From Knufia peltigerae (Eukaryota; Ascomycota; Eurotiomycetes; Chaetothyriales; Trichomeriaceae), in contig JAPDRN010000002.1 of NCBI GenBank assembly GCA_030247855.1, forward strand, positions 124,001 to 188,000: a stretch of 64,000 nt of DNA, in the 5' to 3' direction. Positions 21,231-31,659 of the stretch are shown piece after piece. A program made the position numbers and the translations under genes. The notes under the pieces were generated by a model. It was not told where the DNA came from. It ran no database searches and saw only the letters and a list, made by a program, of their open reading frames with translations. Positions within the stretch are counted from its first letter, which is position 1. Each line of letters starts with the position of its first letter.

Positions 21231-23606
21231 TTATTGGCATGCCAAGTTAAAATCAAACACCTCGGCCAATTCGTTGAGATTAGACTCAAGAAAAGGTGGC
21301 TTCGTCCTCCAATCCTCGGAGCTACTTATCAAACCATTCTGCATACATGTTTTGTCCAATACCATATCAAAATTCAAAGTATCTTCTTCTGTTGTATCAA
21401 TGGTAAAAATATTGGAGGGGATCTCCAGAGTACCAAAGGAATTGGTGGGAGTTAGTGAACTATCACAATAATGTTCCGCAAAGCTCTGCGAGTTTTGTCC
21501 CCAGCCAAAGGGTTCTACCAGAGAGCTCGAAGGTGGTGCGAGAGCAGGTAAGTTTTCAACGGGATTATTCTGTAAAACCCTCGAATTCACTTGCCCGGAG
21601 TGTTCGCGTTTGCCCCCACATCGTTCTTGGTTACAGCCGTATAGTAAGGCCAGATTAAACATATCACTGCTTTCAATTTGGCTGAAGCTGTTGATGTCGG
21701 TATCGAGTAGCCAGTATGATAGGAGGTGGCGTTCTTCCGTTGACATTGTCATAGACTGGAGTAAAGAAGATACTATCTGGGGTTGAGTTATTCCAGGCTC
21801 TTCTTCCTTGTCAGACACATCCAGGGAGCCACAGATTCGACCTTTCGCAATCATCAAATTCAGAATGGCGTACTCAGCAGAAGCATATGTCTGGCTTAAC
21901 TCATGCAAGATGTCGACACAGGATTGTGCTTTTTGCAAACTCATCTTACGGGCTGTTCGATCGTTCGTCTGCGATTCCAGCAAGTGGGCCAGCGTAGCTG
22001 GGATAAGACACACCACACCCATATGTGGTAGGAATTGGATCAGAGCACGCTCCTTCAAATTCATGTACACTCGGAAAACTCGATCTGCGGCGACTTGTAC
22101 TTTGAGTAGCGAGAGCTCCTGTAGTGCTGACAACCGTATGGCCGCGGAACGTGCATCTAGGAACTGTGACCGGTAAAGCGTGGTGCTTATCGTGTAATAA
22201 AGACATACAAGCATGGCTCTGTGAACAATCAAAATAGAAGAATCTTCTTCATCATTTATCACTTCGAGGCTTCCAGGTGCAAAAAGTTGGACTTCCTGTG
22301 CAGTACGACTGAGCCAGTCCTCCAAGCGCTTGTTCATTTGAGAGATCCAGTTAATATCCGTAGTCAGAGAGTGCCATTTGCACTGAGAGTGTTCGGCTTC
22401 CTGTTTTGGTTTGGCAGATCCGGTGCCTTCCAAGAACAACCCATTGAATATGTCACCAATATACTCGCACAATGATCCAAGTGCAAGAGTTATTCGTGCC
22501 AACTTTGTGATTGTATTTGAGTCCTTGACCGAGCGCGGCAACCCAAGCGTCTTTGTGATGTCTTGTGAAGTGGGAGCAAGGTCAAAATCGTCAAGGTCCA
22601 ATTCTGGGACTCCCGTCTTGATATGCATAGGTCTGCGTAGGCCGATTGTAATGATCCTGTCCCGAACCCAGCAACTCCACCATAAACGCCTCAACAAATT
22701 ATTTCTGGGGTTTCTAGGTTGACCGCCGCTGCTCACACAGTGGGCACCGAGCGTCTTTGCCCATGTGATTGCGACCCCAAGCCAGTACCAAGCGTCATGG
22801 AGATCATCTGGCGTCTCGTAGCCGAAGGTCAAAAGTAACGCTATTTGAAGGCGAGCTGTTGGCCCACCTGCCACGTCGAAGCTGTATAAAAGCTTCACTA
22901 GGCGATACAGATGCTGCCTAGCAGATCTGCGAGTGTTGAACCCGAGCAAACGCAAGTGATCTATATCAATGAATGAACTTGCGGCAAATACCACTGCCCA
23001 TAGTAGCGACAGGCTAATTGGGTTATAGGGGTCATTCTGCTGAATTGCGCGGACAAATGCTCGAACATCCAGAACTGGTCCAAAAGGCTGAACATAGTCG
23101 ACAAAGCATTTCAGGAATTCGTTTCGTATGCCCTCAGGCGGAAGGTTAAAAGCTCCTTGTTGAGCCAGGTATTCTAGAGTGGATTGGTCCAAATGCAGGG
23201 CTGGAGACTCAATGAAGCCTGGTAGTGTCAACCAAGGTTTCTCCTGGGCTCGAAGATATGAGCTGAGATATTCTCTGGTGATGGGCGTTTGGCATTTGCG
23301 TTTGATGAGAGAGCATCGAGAAACATCGGAACCGCGAATATCACCATGTTCTGTAGCGCTATTGTTCAAGCTCACAATGCCATCGGCTTTCGGGGCTAAA
23401 TCGTGAACTAGCGACAAATTATCTTGTGGTTTTCTCTGAGCCCGGTCCAGCTTCCGTGGTTTCGATGTAAAACAGTGTCGTTTGCTGTGCGTACATTTGC
23501 TGCAGGGCACCCCTTTCTCCATATCGCAGCGTTTTTTGTCTTGCTTGCAAGGTTTACAGACAACTCGTGCTCTCTTAAGCCTGTATTCCATTTCTTTAAA
23601 ATTCAT
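21231..23606 (-). CDS. Zn2Cys6 transcription factor 3 (CTF1-like family)
   Basis: A single exon encodes 791 residues. The zinc cluster is C17, C20, C27, C35, C38 and C45 (C-x2-C-x6-C-x7-C-x2-C-x6-C) in VVCKPCKQDKKRCDMEKGVPCSKC. A basic linker and a short spacer lead to ALHLDQSTLEYLAQQGAFNLPPE, the start of the Fungal_trans (PF04082) domain as found in cutinase-factor-like proteins. FGYETPDDLHDAWYWLGVAITWAKTLG and LLRRLWWSCWVRDRIITIGLRRP follow. The C-terminus is acidic and low in motifs. It lies 59 bp tail to tail with the dehydratase gene. The absence of introns is unlike the other five factors here. It may control either the sugar genes or the hydrolase to the right; sequence alone does not decide. 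Confidence 0.9.
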   Translation of the reverse strand: MNFKEMEYRLKRARVVCKPCKQDKKRCDMEKGVPCSKCTHSKRHCFTSKPRKLDRAQRKPQDNLSLVHDLAPKADGIVSLNNSATEHGDIRGSDVSRCSLIKRKCQTPITREYLSSYLRAQEKPWLTLPGFIESPALHLDQSTLEYLAQQGAFNLPPEGIRNEFLKCFVDYVQPFGPVLDVRAFVRAIQQNDPYNPISLSLLWAVVFAASSFIDIDHLRLLGFNTRRSARQHLYRLVKLLYSFDVAGGPTARLQIALLLTFGYETPDDLHDAWYWLGVAITWAKTLGAHCVSSGGQPRNPRNNLLRRLWWSCWVRDRIITIGLRRPMHIKTGVPELDLDDFDLAPTSQDITKTLGLPRSVKDSNTITKLARITLALGSLCEYIGDIFNGLFLEGTGSAKPKQEAEHSQCKWHSLTTDINWISQMNKRLEDWLSRTAQEVQLFAPGSLEVINDEEDSSILIVHRAMLVCLYYTISTTLYRSQFLDARSAAIRLSALQELSLLKVQVAADRVFRVYMNLKERALIQFLPHMGVVCLIPATLAHLLESQTNDRTARKMSLQKAQSCVDILHELSQTYASAEYAILNLMIAKGRICGSLDVSDKEEEPGITQPQIVSSLLQSMTMSTEERHLLSYWLLDTDINSFSQIESSDMFNLALLYGCNQERCGGKREHSGQVNSRVLQNNPVENLPALAPPSSSLVEPFGWGQNSQSFAEHYCDSSLTPTNSFGTLEIPSNIFTIDTTEEDTLNFDMVLDKTCMQNGLISSSEDWRTKPPFLESNLNELAEVFDFNLACQ

Positions 23607-24164
23607 CTAGGCAACTAGCGAGGTTGGCCGCTGAAAAAAGCCAGTCTGAGCTGTCAAGTGTTGTAAATTATCGATCAGGCGTTAGTGATATGTAAACAAT
23701 TGTTCTTAGATTGCACTTTTAGCCCCGAACTATGAAGCAAGGCACTCAGAGTGAAGTTGATCCGAACGATATTGGCCGATCTTGCTAGAAGGCTATTTCA
23801 AGCCACCGAGGTCAGTACAAGGCATGGTATTTGGTAGTCGAGTGTTCGGATAGAGGTCTTGGAAAAGACTGTTAGTGAAACTGTTCCTTCCTTGGACTGA
23901 CTATAACTCCGCCTGCCCTGGCCCAACCCCAAGATCATTTGCAGTAAACCCGGCAAAGCCGAGTTTTTCGGAATAACGATGCGAGAGGCGTAGAACAGCC
24001 GGCTCTTCAAATTCCGATCAAGCTCTGACCAGGGGCGACGCCAATCCTTACTGAATTGGAGTACGGAGCAGCGTTCTTCCTAGAGTATGCTTTTGTATTC
24101 GGTGTATCACCATAGCTATCTTCTCCCAACGAAAGTGTCCATCGAGTTATCTATACCATTGTTT
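23607..24164. other. Intergenic region, Zn2Cys6 factor 3 5' side / hydrolase 3' side
   Basis: This is 558 bp between two minus-strand genes, at the change from the sugar-type genes to the oxygenase-rich half. Nothing further is supported. Confidence 0.5.
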
Positions 24165-25412
24165 CTAGAAAACTGAGGCCAGCCAATCCCAAATTTCTGT
24201 GGCCATGACACCATACCCAAGGCCAGAAGATGCGTCGAGGACGCATTCAACGTGGACATGGCTAGGGCATTCGACATTTCTAACATTCACACCCGCTTTG
24301 ACCAATTTCTCGCCTTGTGCTGATACCGCGTCGCGCAACATTTCGGCTTCACCCCACAGGTTCAAAACCTTCTTGGCTGGGAAGCCCTTCCAATGACTGG
24401 GCTCTGCCAACAAAGGCTCTGACCAAGCATTCCTCTGTTCTGGCTTGACAAAGCTATCTACCATCTCTTTTAGGAGTCCAGTACCACAGATATCGTATTG
24501 CAGGTTCTCCTTGAATGATTTTGTGTCTTCATCGAAGCTAACGAACGGAGACATCAAAAGCACGCCAGCTAAAGGCTGATCTAATTTCAAAGCTGGAATA
24601 CCTTTGTACGGATGAAGGATCTGGGATGCCAAGCCCAGAGACATATTTCCCCCGGCTGAATCACCACCGACAACAATCTTTGTCTTCCGTCAGCATATGT
24701 ATGACCTTTGGTCCTGGGATGTTCTCACATTGGAAGGCTTAAATCCCTTTTGAAGTAGCAATCTCAAAGCAGCAGTCGCTTGGATGAGCTGAAGGGGGAA
24801 TTTTCCTGCAGTTGAAAGGGCTGTCCAAGGTTAGAATGCGTGCTCTCTTTATTGACCGTGATGTGCTTACTGTACTCGAGGAAGGCGATCAGTAGGGGCT
24901 GTTGAGTTGTTGCTTGGAACCTCTTCGCCGTCTCAAAAAGAAAGAGCGCGTGGCCCTCAACAGGGGGGAGCGCATAGCCACCACCTATCATAATTAGATA
25001 TAGCAGTCTGTTGGTACAGTTGTCGCTTACCGTGGAAGTAAAGCAAGACACTTTTAGCATTCGAGTCACCCAGCCAGTGTATTTTGGCGCCGTTGCTTTC
25101 CGGTACATCCTCTACTTTATGAGGCACGTTCGCCCGGGTGGCCTGGGCAGAGATGGTGGCACTAGTAGGTGGCAAGAAGCTCGCTTGTTCTAGTGATGTG
25201 AACGTCGTGCGAGTCTGTTCATTGCGAGTGGCATGCGCTTCAGATCTTGGGGGGATCATTTTTATGGATTTAAAAAGGAAAACTTTGAAAAGGGCGAATT
25301 GACAAAGGCCAAGCTTGTAGAAAAAACAATTCGATTTAGGACTGTGTGAAAGGGTGTACTGTTCCCTTGAGTCTGCGCAATGAAAGTCCCCAAAGCGGGA
25401 GGATAATGGCAA
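24165..25412 (-). CDS. Alpha/beta hydrolase (HSL/esterase type)
   Basis: Exons 25031-25412, 24871-24984, 24729-24820 and 24165-24677 give up to 366 residues. The oxyanion motif HGGG spans the first junction (YFHGGGYALPPVEGHALFLF). The nucleophile elbow GGDSAGG carries Ser about 203. A later Asp in LWGEAEMLRDAV and His in CPSHVHVECVLDA complete a plausible triad. These are features of hormone-sensitive-lipase-type esterases, which hydrolyse short esters and lactones. The start is uncertain: in-frame ATG codons occur at 25410-25412 and 25257-25259. The longer form adds a hydrophobic segment (LGLCQFALFKVFLFK) that could be a membrane anchor. In intron 3 either of two AG acceptors, 6 nt apart, is possible. 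It is divergent from the cupin gene and could hydrolyse a Baeyer-Villiger product. Confidence 0.82.
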
Positions 25413-25676
25413 AATATAAGGATCTTAGGCCGTAATATTCCGGATTATCGATGCTCGGAAATTGGGCAATCACTATATCGCGACATCTCCATTCAGGCTT
25501 CAATTCGGAACAAGGATATGCACAATGAGCCGAAACGAGGTGGATCAATGCCTGTGAACACTTAACAGTCTCGGCTTCCGTAGCTGAGTGGATTACAATA
25601 TCCATACTTATCAACACACCACTGATATCCCATCTTGACATATCACAGCCTAAACTTGTCTATACTCCGGACAGAT
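25413..25676. promoter_or_regulatory. Divergent promoter region, hydrolase / cupin
   Basis: This is a short shared region between divergent genes. Paired CCGG-type elements, ATTCCGGAT and CTCGGAAAT, occur at about 25437-25463, and ACTCCGGAC lies near 25664. These resemble the TTCCGGA/CGGAAAT elements seen upstream of other right-half genes. Confidence 0.45.
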
Positions 25677-26303
25677 ATGTCACCTGAGATCAAACTACCA
25701 CGTTGTGGAAGGTTTATTACTACCCGCAATGCAAATGGCAGCAGTGTCCATCGGGAGCAGAAGCTACTGCCGTACTTCAATGTTGCTCGAGTAGGCCAAA
25801 TGGCTCGGTCGTACTCGGTACAGGGTGTACCCGTGGTACTCGAAGGTGATGCCGATGTGACGGCTTTTGAGGATGGCGATGGAGATTGTAGTCAAAACCG
25901 TCAGGAAATTGTTGTTCCTAAAGGGGTGAACCTGAACGTTCTTGATCTGCAGCCGGGAGGAGTAACCGACTTTCACCAAACCGTGTCGATTGACTTCTCA
26001 GTATGCACGATTGGATCAATCGATCACGAATTGGACAGTGGTGAGGTGGTGCGCTTGAATCCTGGAGTAAGTAGCCTTTTTGCTCTTAGCGACTTCAGTC
26101 GGGACTGAACGATTACTTGTTCTCAGGATCATATTGTACAACGCGGAACGATGCATAGATGGAGAAACGCGTCCAAGACACATCCGGCCAGGCTCGTGGC
26201 AACCACCATTAGCTGCGCACCTTTCCCAGTTCCTGGACAGGGTATGCTATTGCGAGAAGTCCATATCCGCCACGCGACTGAAGGGACCAGGGCAAAGATA
26301 TGA
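25677..26303 (+). CDS. Cupin-domain protein
   Basis: Exons 25677-26066 and 26127-26303 (phase 0, GTAAGT...CAG) give 188 residues. The body has NVLDLQPGGVTDFHQTVSIDFSV, the first cupin strand pair with a histidine-containing loop. It continues GSIDHELDSGEVVRLNPG-DHIVQRGTMHRWRN across the splice site; VVQRGTMHxWRN is a repeated signature of small fungal cupins. The fold is a beta-barrel that may bind a metal or act as isomerase, decarboxylase or oxygenase; none can be chosen from sequence. Fungal proteins of this type are often encoded in secondary-metabolite or aromatic-degradation neighbourhoods. It is divergent from the hydrolase. Confidence 0.82.
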
Positions 26304-27974
26304 TCCAGAGCATCATAGCCTCAGTAGGTCATGACCTACGGTGAATATCTTGAGGTGGTACAAATTCCGACAAGACAAATAATTTGTCTGAACACTGTGA
26401 AATATGAAAGTAAGAAAACGTCCACTACAGGCATAAGAGCTATGCTGCGATATATTATGAGTGCATTTATACCAAGAATTGTCACCATGATTGTTGTTTT
26501 GTTTCATGGGTTCGATTTCTCGGATATCAAACACCCAATTCCCAGGAAGTCTGAGGTAGTGCTCCACTCGACCCAATACTTCTTCGGAGTTATGACTGTA
26601 TGACCCGTGAGCTACTGAAGTTGTTCACTGGTATGTAGTAATGGCTATGCCGACTCTTGCTTGAACATTGTTTGCCAATGGCAGAGTGTGGTGCAGACTC
26701 CATTATTTCATAGATGATCCCCGTTTGACGTTCCAGGTCCAGATCAAAGACTCGTCATGGCGGAAGACCATCCTTGAATGCGTGCATAACTCATTATATC
26801 CTAGCCATCAATTCTTTAGGTGAGTTGGCACCGGAGAACGGTTTGGAAGCTTCCTGCGGGCTTTACTAGTGGAATTATGACTGTAAATTGACGAGTCTAA
26901 ATACTCGCAGATGATCAAAACAAGATAGTCGATTTGGCACAATACAATTGCAAGCTGCGCTCCTGGTACCTGTACCACACAAATAATACAGGCAATGTTG
27001 TGTTATCGTGGGCTTCGCTGGCGCTCTTCTTCTACGATACGAGACGAGTTTTACGCTCTGGTCTGATCCTAATGAACTCGAACGAGCTGAGTGAGACGTG
27101 CTCTAAGGTTCTCAAGACCGATAGCCGGTGCGATATGACAACCAGAATACAAATATTCGGAACGCTATCATCTTCAAGCAATCTTGTTCTTGACGTGCTA
27201 GCGCTGATTATGTCGACCCGAAAGAAAAAGAAGTAGAACAGTTCGAACCGTACAGTTTATATCCGGTGTCTGTCGACTCAGAGATTTAGTAACGGAATTG
27301 GCAATACTATCTTCTGAGTTGCTTCAGTCAAAAATTCGACCCAGCGATGAAGGCCTTTCAAGATCGCACGAAGAGCAGAAGAATGAGCTTTCCAATAGGT
27401 ATGGATGCTAAGACCCTTACCAATCAAACGAAAGTTCATATCAGAAAGTAGATGGCGTTGCCAGCGACACGGAATGAGACTCAAGGTTGCCGCAGTCCTA
27501 TGCAAGATATCAATTTATCCAGTTTATACTGGCATTACGCATCAAGAAAAGGGACTGATTGCGTTGGCGGGAATACTCAGTAGCTCTTTGGAGCTAAGAC
27601 AGGCTTTGAAGTCGTATCTCTTGCATGCGAACACAATAGAATAACCATCAGGGCAAAATTGCACATTTTGAATGTTATTTCCCTTGATTGCCCCCCTCTT
27701 TCTTGACTGTTTTCGCTATGCTGTATGAGAATCTTCCACCTCTAGGTAATTCTCATTGATCCCAAAGAAAGAGGTGGTCGACGTTTATAAAGTGCACTCA
27801 TGAAGGGCTAGCACTGGAAACCTCTTAGTAGAATTCAGGCGGCGAGTCATGATTGTCATAGTAAGCGAGTCCGGCCTATGAATGAAAACAACAATGCCAC
27901 CACAGAGCCCTTTGGAGTATAGGTAGTTGTCGCCATCGAGTCAGTATTAATTCGAATCTGGGAAGTGTAGGTAT
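26304..27974. other. Gene-poor stretch between cupin and Zn2Cys6 factor 4
   Basis: About 1.67 kb contains only short unassigned frames. One on the minus strand at 27278-27505 (about 75 residues, containing LSIHTYWKAHSSALRAILKG) has protein-like composition but matches no family I recognise; it may be a gene relic. No repeats or RNA genes were seen. Confidence 0.45.
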
Positions 27975-30850
27975 TCAAAACACGTCGATGTGTGCATGGA
28001 TTCCCACGGTGGGATCACTTGCTAGCGAAAAGGCCCCAAGAGTGTGACTGGTCTGCCAAAAAGCTTGCGGCAGTAACGAATCGAGGTCCAAGTCGTCGTC
28101 TGCATTCGCTTCGGCATCAATGTTGAGGAATTCTTCTGCGAAGAAGAGGTTGTCTTCGTCATACGTATCGAATGAGAGATGCTGATACGTGTCTAGGCTG
28201 GAGTCTCGAACATTGGTCACGCCTTTCTCTGTACCCCTAGGGGTGACTACATCAGGTTGTGATGCCGCCGGTAAGAACTCCACAAAGTGGCCCACGGAAG
28301 AATAGCTCTCCTTCCCATTCTTCGTAGCCAAATCATCCAGAACCGTTGATATATCCTCGGAGATTGATGGAACATGTAATTCCATCGGATATGTAGTATG
28401 TACACAAGGTGATTGCTGATACATACAGAGGGTCTCCGTGTTGTATGGGGTAGCAAGTTTATTCATGGTCAGAGGTTTTGTGACATGTGTCCCTTGTATG
28501 GTTTCACATTCTGCATCGGTACTGGGCAGTCGATCGGGAGAGTGATATAAGCTAGAAACGAAAGAAAGTTCCTGCCGCTGCCTTATCAACGAACGCCTAA
28601 GTGACCTCAGGGAGGCACTGGCAACAGGATACAAGAGTTCGAGGCTTTCTAGGATGACCACAAGGTCTTCCAGAAAGCCGAGCGCTTTCTGTTGCTTATT
28701 TGTGTCTTTTATGTGGATCAAGCACTTGAGAAGTGTATTCGCCGCGATTTGGACATGTCCAAGAACCTGGAAGACCATTCGACGTCCGCCGCGCTTCTCA
28801 TGATGAATCTTGAGAATCCGGGTAAGAGTGATGGAGTAGGCAAGGCACAACATTCGTGTCATTTTGCACAAGCGACTGGGAGCTTCGCCGTTGGTGTTAA
28901 GAATACCGTTACTTGTATGAAGATCATCAAGAGGGTCTAACGATGCGAACTGGGCGAATTGTTGATGGATCAGGATCAAGTTTATGTAGTATCGCTGACT
29001 AGGCAGAAGAATAAGCGTCGAATGGTTTGGGGCTAGAACAAAGATACTCACTGGAAGAGGAAGAAACCGCCATGGGCCTGATTGACATTTTCCGGCGTCC
29101 AGCTTGCCCCTCCACTGAGATTGTGGTAAATCCTCTGAAGCTCTCTTGTCAAGGCCATGGCCTTGAGATGGTCGCGATGGACAAAATGGCCACTTCGATG
29201 AGCTCCAAGGTTCTGCATAGCGTTGCTCGCGGCGATGACTTCATATAAAGTTCTTCGGGGCTCAAATAGCTGAAGGCAACATTGAAGAGGACGAGGGAGC
29301 TCTCTAGATGAGACCAACATTTGAGAATAGCAGTCGAGTATTTTCACATCAAAACTTTTCACCGTTGGAGATCGTTTCAAGACCACTGCGAAGTACCTGT
29401 GGGATGTTCAGTAGCCATAGGCGTGGGTCAAGGCCAGTGGGCGTAGCTCACCTTTCCATGACGAGGCACATGAAATGGGTAAACTGGCGAACTTCGGCTT
29501 CGTGTGGGAGAAGCTCTCGGTAAGTGCTGTCTAAGTCGAGGCCCATGCTGAGGCCCATGCGGAAAGCCGTGCCTACGATCCGCTGAAATTAGCCTTCGTT
29601 TGCAGAGTTCACCCTGAGAATCCCAATGCAAGAATGGGCCACACTCACCAATATACATCCACCCAGCACTGTAGTGTCCCAGAGATGCCTCCATATCTGC
29701 CAAAAGAAGGAAGGCTTGTACGAGCGGGAGGCAGGTTTGAGTCTCCATGTCAGCCTCGACAGCCTCCTTTGCAAGCCGATATAATCTGCACTCGGCGGTA
29801 TGCGGCACAAACAGCACTGCGATGTCAGTGCGCGTGCGATCGGCAAAGCGGACTCCAGCAAGCCAAATGCATAGTTCCAATGTCTTCGAATAGTAGTCGC
29901 GGTTATCTTGCGCTTTCGCTTGTAAAAAAAGTTCCTTGTTGATAAAAGGGAATGTATCATTGTATGTTGTCCAGAAGAGTTGCGAGAGGTAGTCCTGCGT
30001 GGACGTCGACAGGGCTGACAAAACTGATGAGTGACTACTGTCATCTCGAGGCGAGGATGGATCATCACTCGGAGCATTATTGCGCCCCAAGTCCATTGTT
30101 TGCTCACCCCGGTCCACGTCCTCATAGTTCGTCCCGACATGACGAGAATCGATGCACAGTGAACGTGCAGACGAGTGGCCCTTATCTGCGTCGAGCTCTG
30201 TGGTAGGGTCAGGCTGAGATTGAGATTGGCAAGGGACTACAGAGACATGTATCGTATCTGATAAAATCTCATTGTCGTTGGCATCGAAAGGTTTTGGCTG
30301 GCTCGAATATCTGGTGGAAGAACTGGAGTTGCAACTGGCAAGGACGTCAGGTCTTGTACTCTGATGCTGCAGCGTAGCCTCCAGAGCAGCCACGCGATCC
30401 CGTAAAGTGGCGACTTCATTTTTAGGACGGCGCCTTAGTAGTCATTTTCTCATCAGAAATCATGGCAATAAACGGCCAGGCGACCATGCTTACCGTTTCC
30501 GACCATCATTGTGGTCAAAAATGCAAGTGAGATTATTTCGACGACAGTGCTTGCATTGGACATGCTCCTGGTCAAACAGGCACTTTTAGGCATGAAAGTT
30601 AGAATTTTTTCGAACACCGAAGGGGATGACCAGATTGCATGATGCTGTTTTCATCCCGGACGGATTTTGACAATCGTACCTTAACTCTGCGAAGCCTACA
30701 AGAGTTGCAAGCAGCCGAAGCTCTCACACGGATTTTCCCTCTGGCGGTATGGTCGTTATGCAGTTCATCATGCTGGCTCGGGGAGTGACCTGCTCTCGAG
30801 ACGCTGGACTCACGGACTTGTGTTGCTGAGACAGGCTGCGGACTAACCAT
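27975..30850 (-). CDS. Zn2Cys6 transcription factor 4
   Basis: Six exons on the minus strand: 30680-30850, 30494-30582, 29649-30433, 29452-29572, 29052-29396 and 27975-28998. They give 844 residues with all phases closing. The zinc cluster (C48, C51, C58, C67, C70, C77; spacing 2-6-8-2-6) is split by intron 1 directly before the third Cys. A basic stretch GRKRRRPKNE and a coiled-coil-like ATLRDRVAALEATLQ follow, as usual for dimerising factors. The middle domain includes YNDTFPFINKELF, AGWMYIG-TAFRMGLSMGLDLD across a junction, FTHFMCLVMER and RYYINLILIHQQFAQF. The C-terminus is acidic (NADDDLDLDSLL) and could activate. It lies upstream on the same strand as nothing but the gene-poor gap, so it may act on the TRI12 exporter cluster. 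Confidence 0.88.
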
Positions 30851-31659
30851 TCTGTAGATTCGGACATAAGTTGTTAAAAATTGGGAAGTTAACGATCATG
30901 TGCGTACTTGACGTCCTGCGATGGAACGATCAGCTCATATGCTCGAGGAGGGCTGAAGGGCGTGGAGTGAGAAAAACAGGGGTGGAAGGACTGATCGCGG
31001 ACGAGGGCGGATGAAGAGGGACGAAAGAGAAGGATGGGGGGTACGAGGCGCGGATGGAAAAATTGAGGCGCACCATGGAGCAACGACCTCGACGCGGGGA
31101 TCCCCACAGAAAGTACTCCAATGAGGGGCCAGGTGTGATCCACGGAGGACGAGGCTTGAAGTTACAGGCACGAAATCTTGGTCTCATTGGCACTTAGAAG
31201 CGTTAGAATTTGGCTGAAGTACTTATCCCGCTGTCACTCGCTGTGCACAACTTGGTCATACGATAGAAGAGCCGGCTGTGCATAACTTTGAGTCACGTGC
31301 AGTTTGCCAAGCACGCCACCGAGATTGTAGCCCAGTGGGGCCGGTCTGGATCACTTCTCGAGCCTGATGTTATTGTCCATGCATGAAGCCGAAACGAGCT
31401 CAGACTTTGGATTGCAATTAGGAACGTACTTGAATACATGGTTACTGAAATACTCATGCTTGCCTCAGCAATTGCGTCCTGTTCAACTATGGCTGACTTG
31501 TGAGGTTAGTGTCTCCACAAGTATGGTGGCAACGATTCTAAAGCAACCTGGCTCTCTTCTGACCTACGCCGAGAGGCGGCGTCCCATTCTCTCACTTCAC
31601 TTTTCCATCTCTAAGCTTGATTTCAAAGACGGCCATGTGAAGTTTGCAGCTGGATGTCC
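30851..31659. other. Intergenic region, Zn2Cys6 factor 4 5' side / MFS exporter 3' side
   Basis: This is 809 bp between two minus-strand genes. The stretch near 31000-31090 is purine-rich on the plus strand. Overlapping short frames there are compositional and are not called. Confidence 0.5.

Noticed and set aside
30935..31193. Three overlapping minus-strand frames upstream of factor 4
   Set aside because: They are a by-product of purine-rich, stop-poor sequence and show no domain features.
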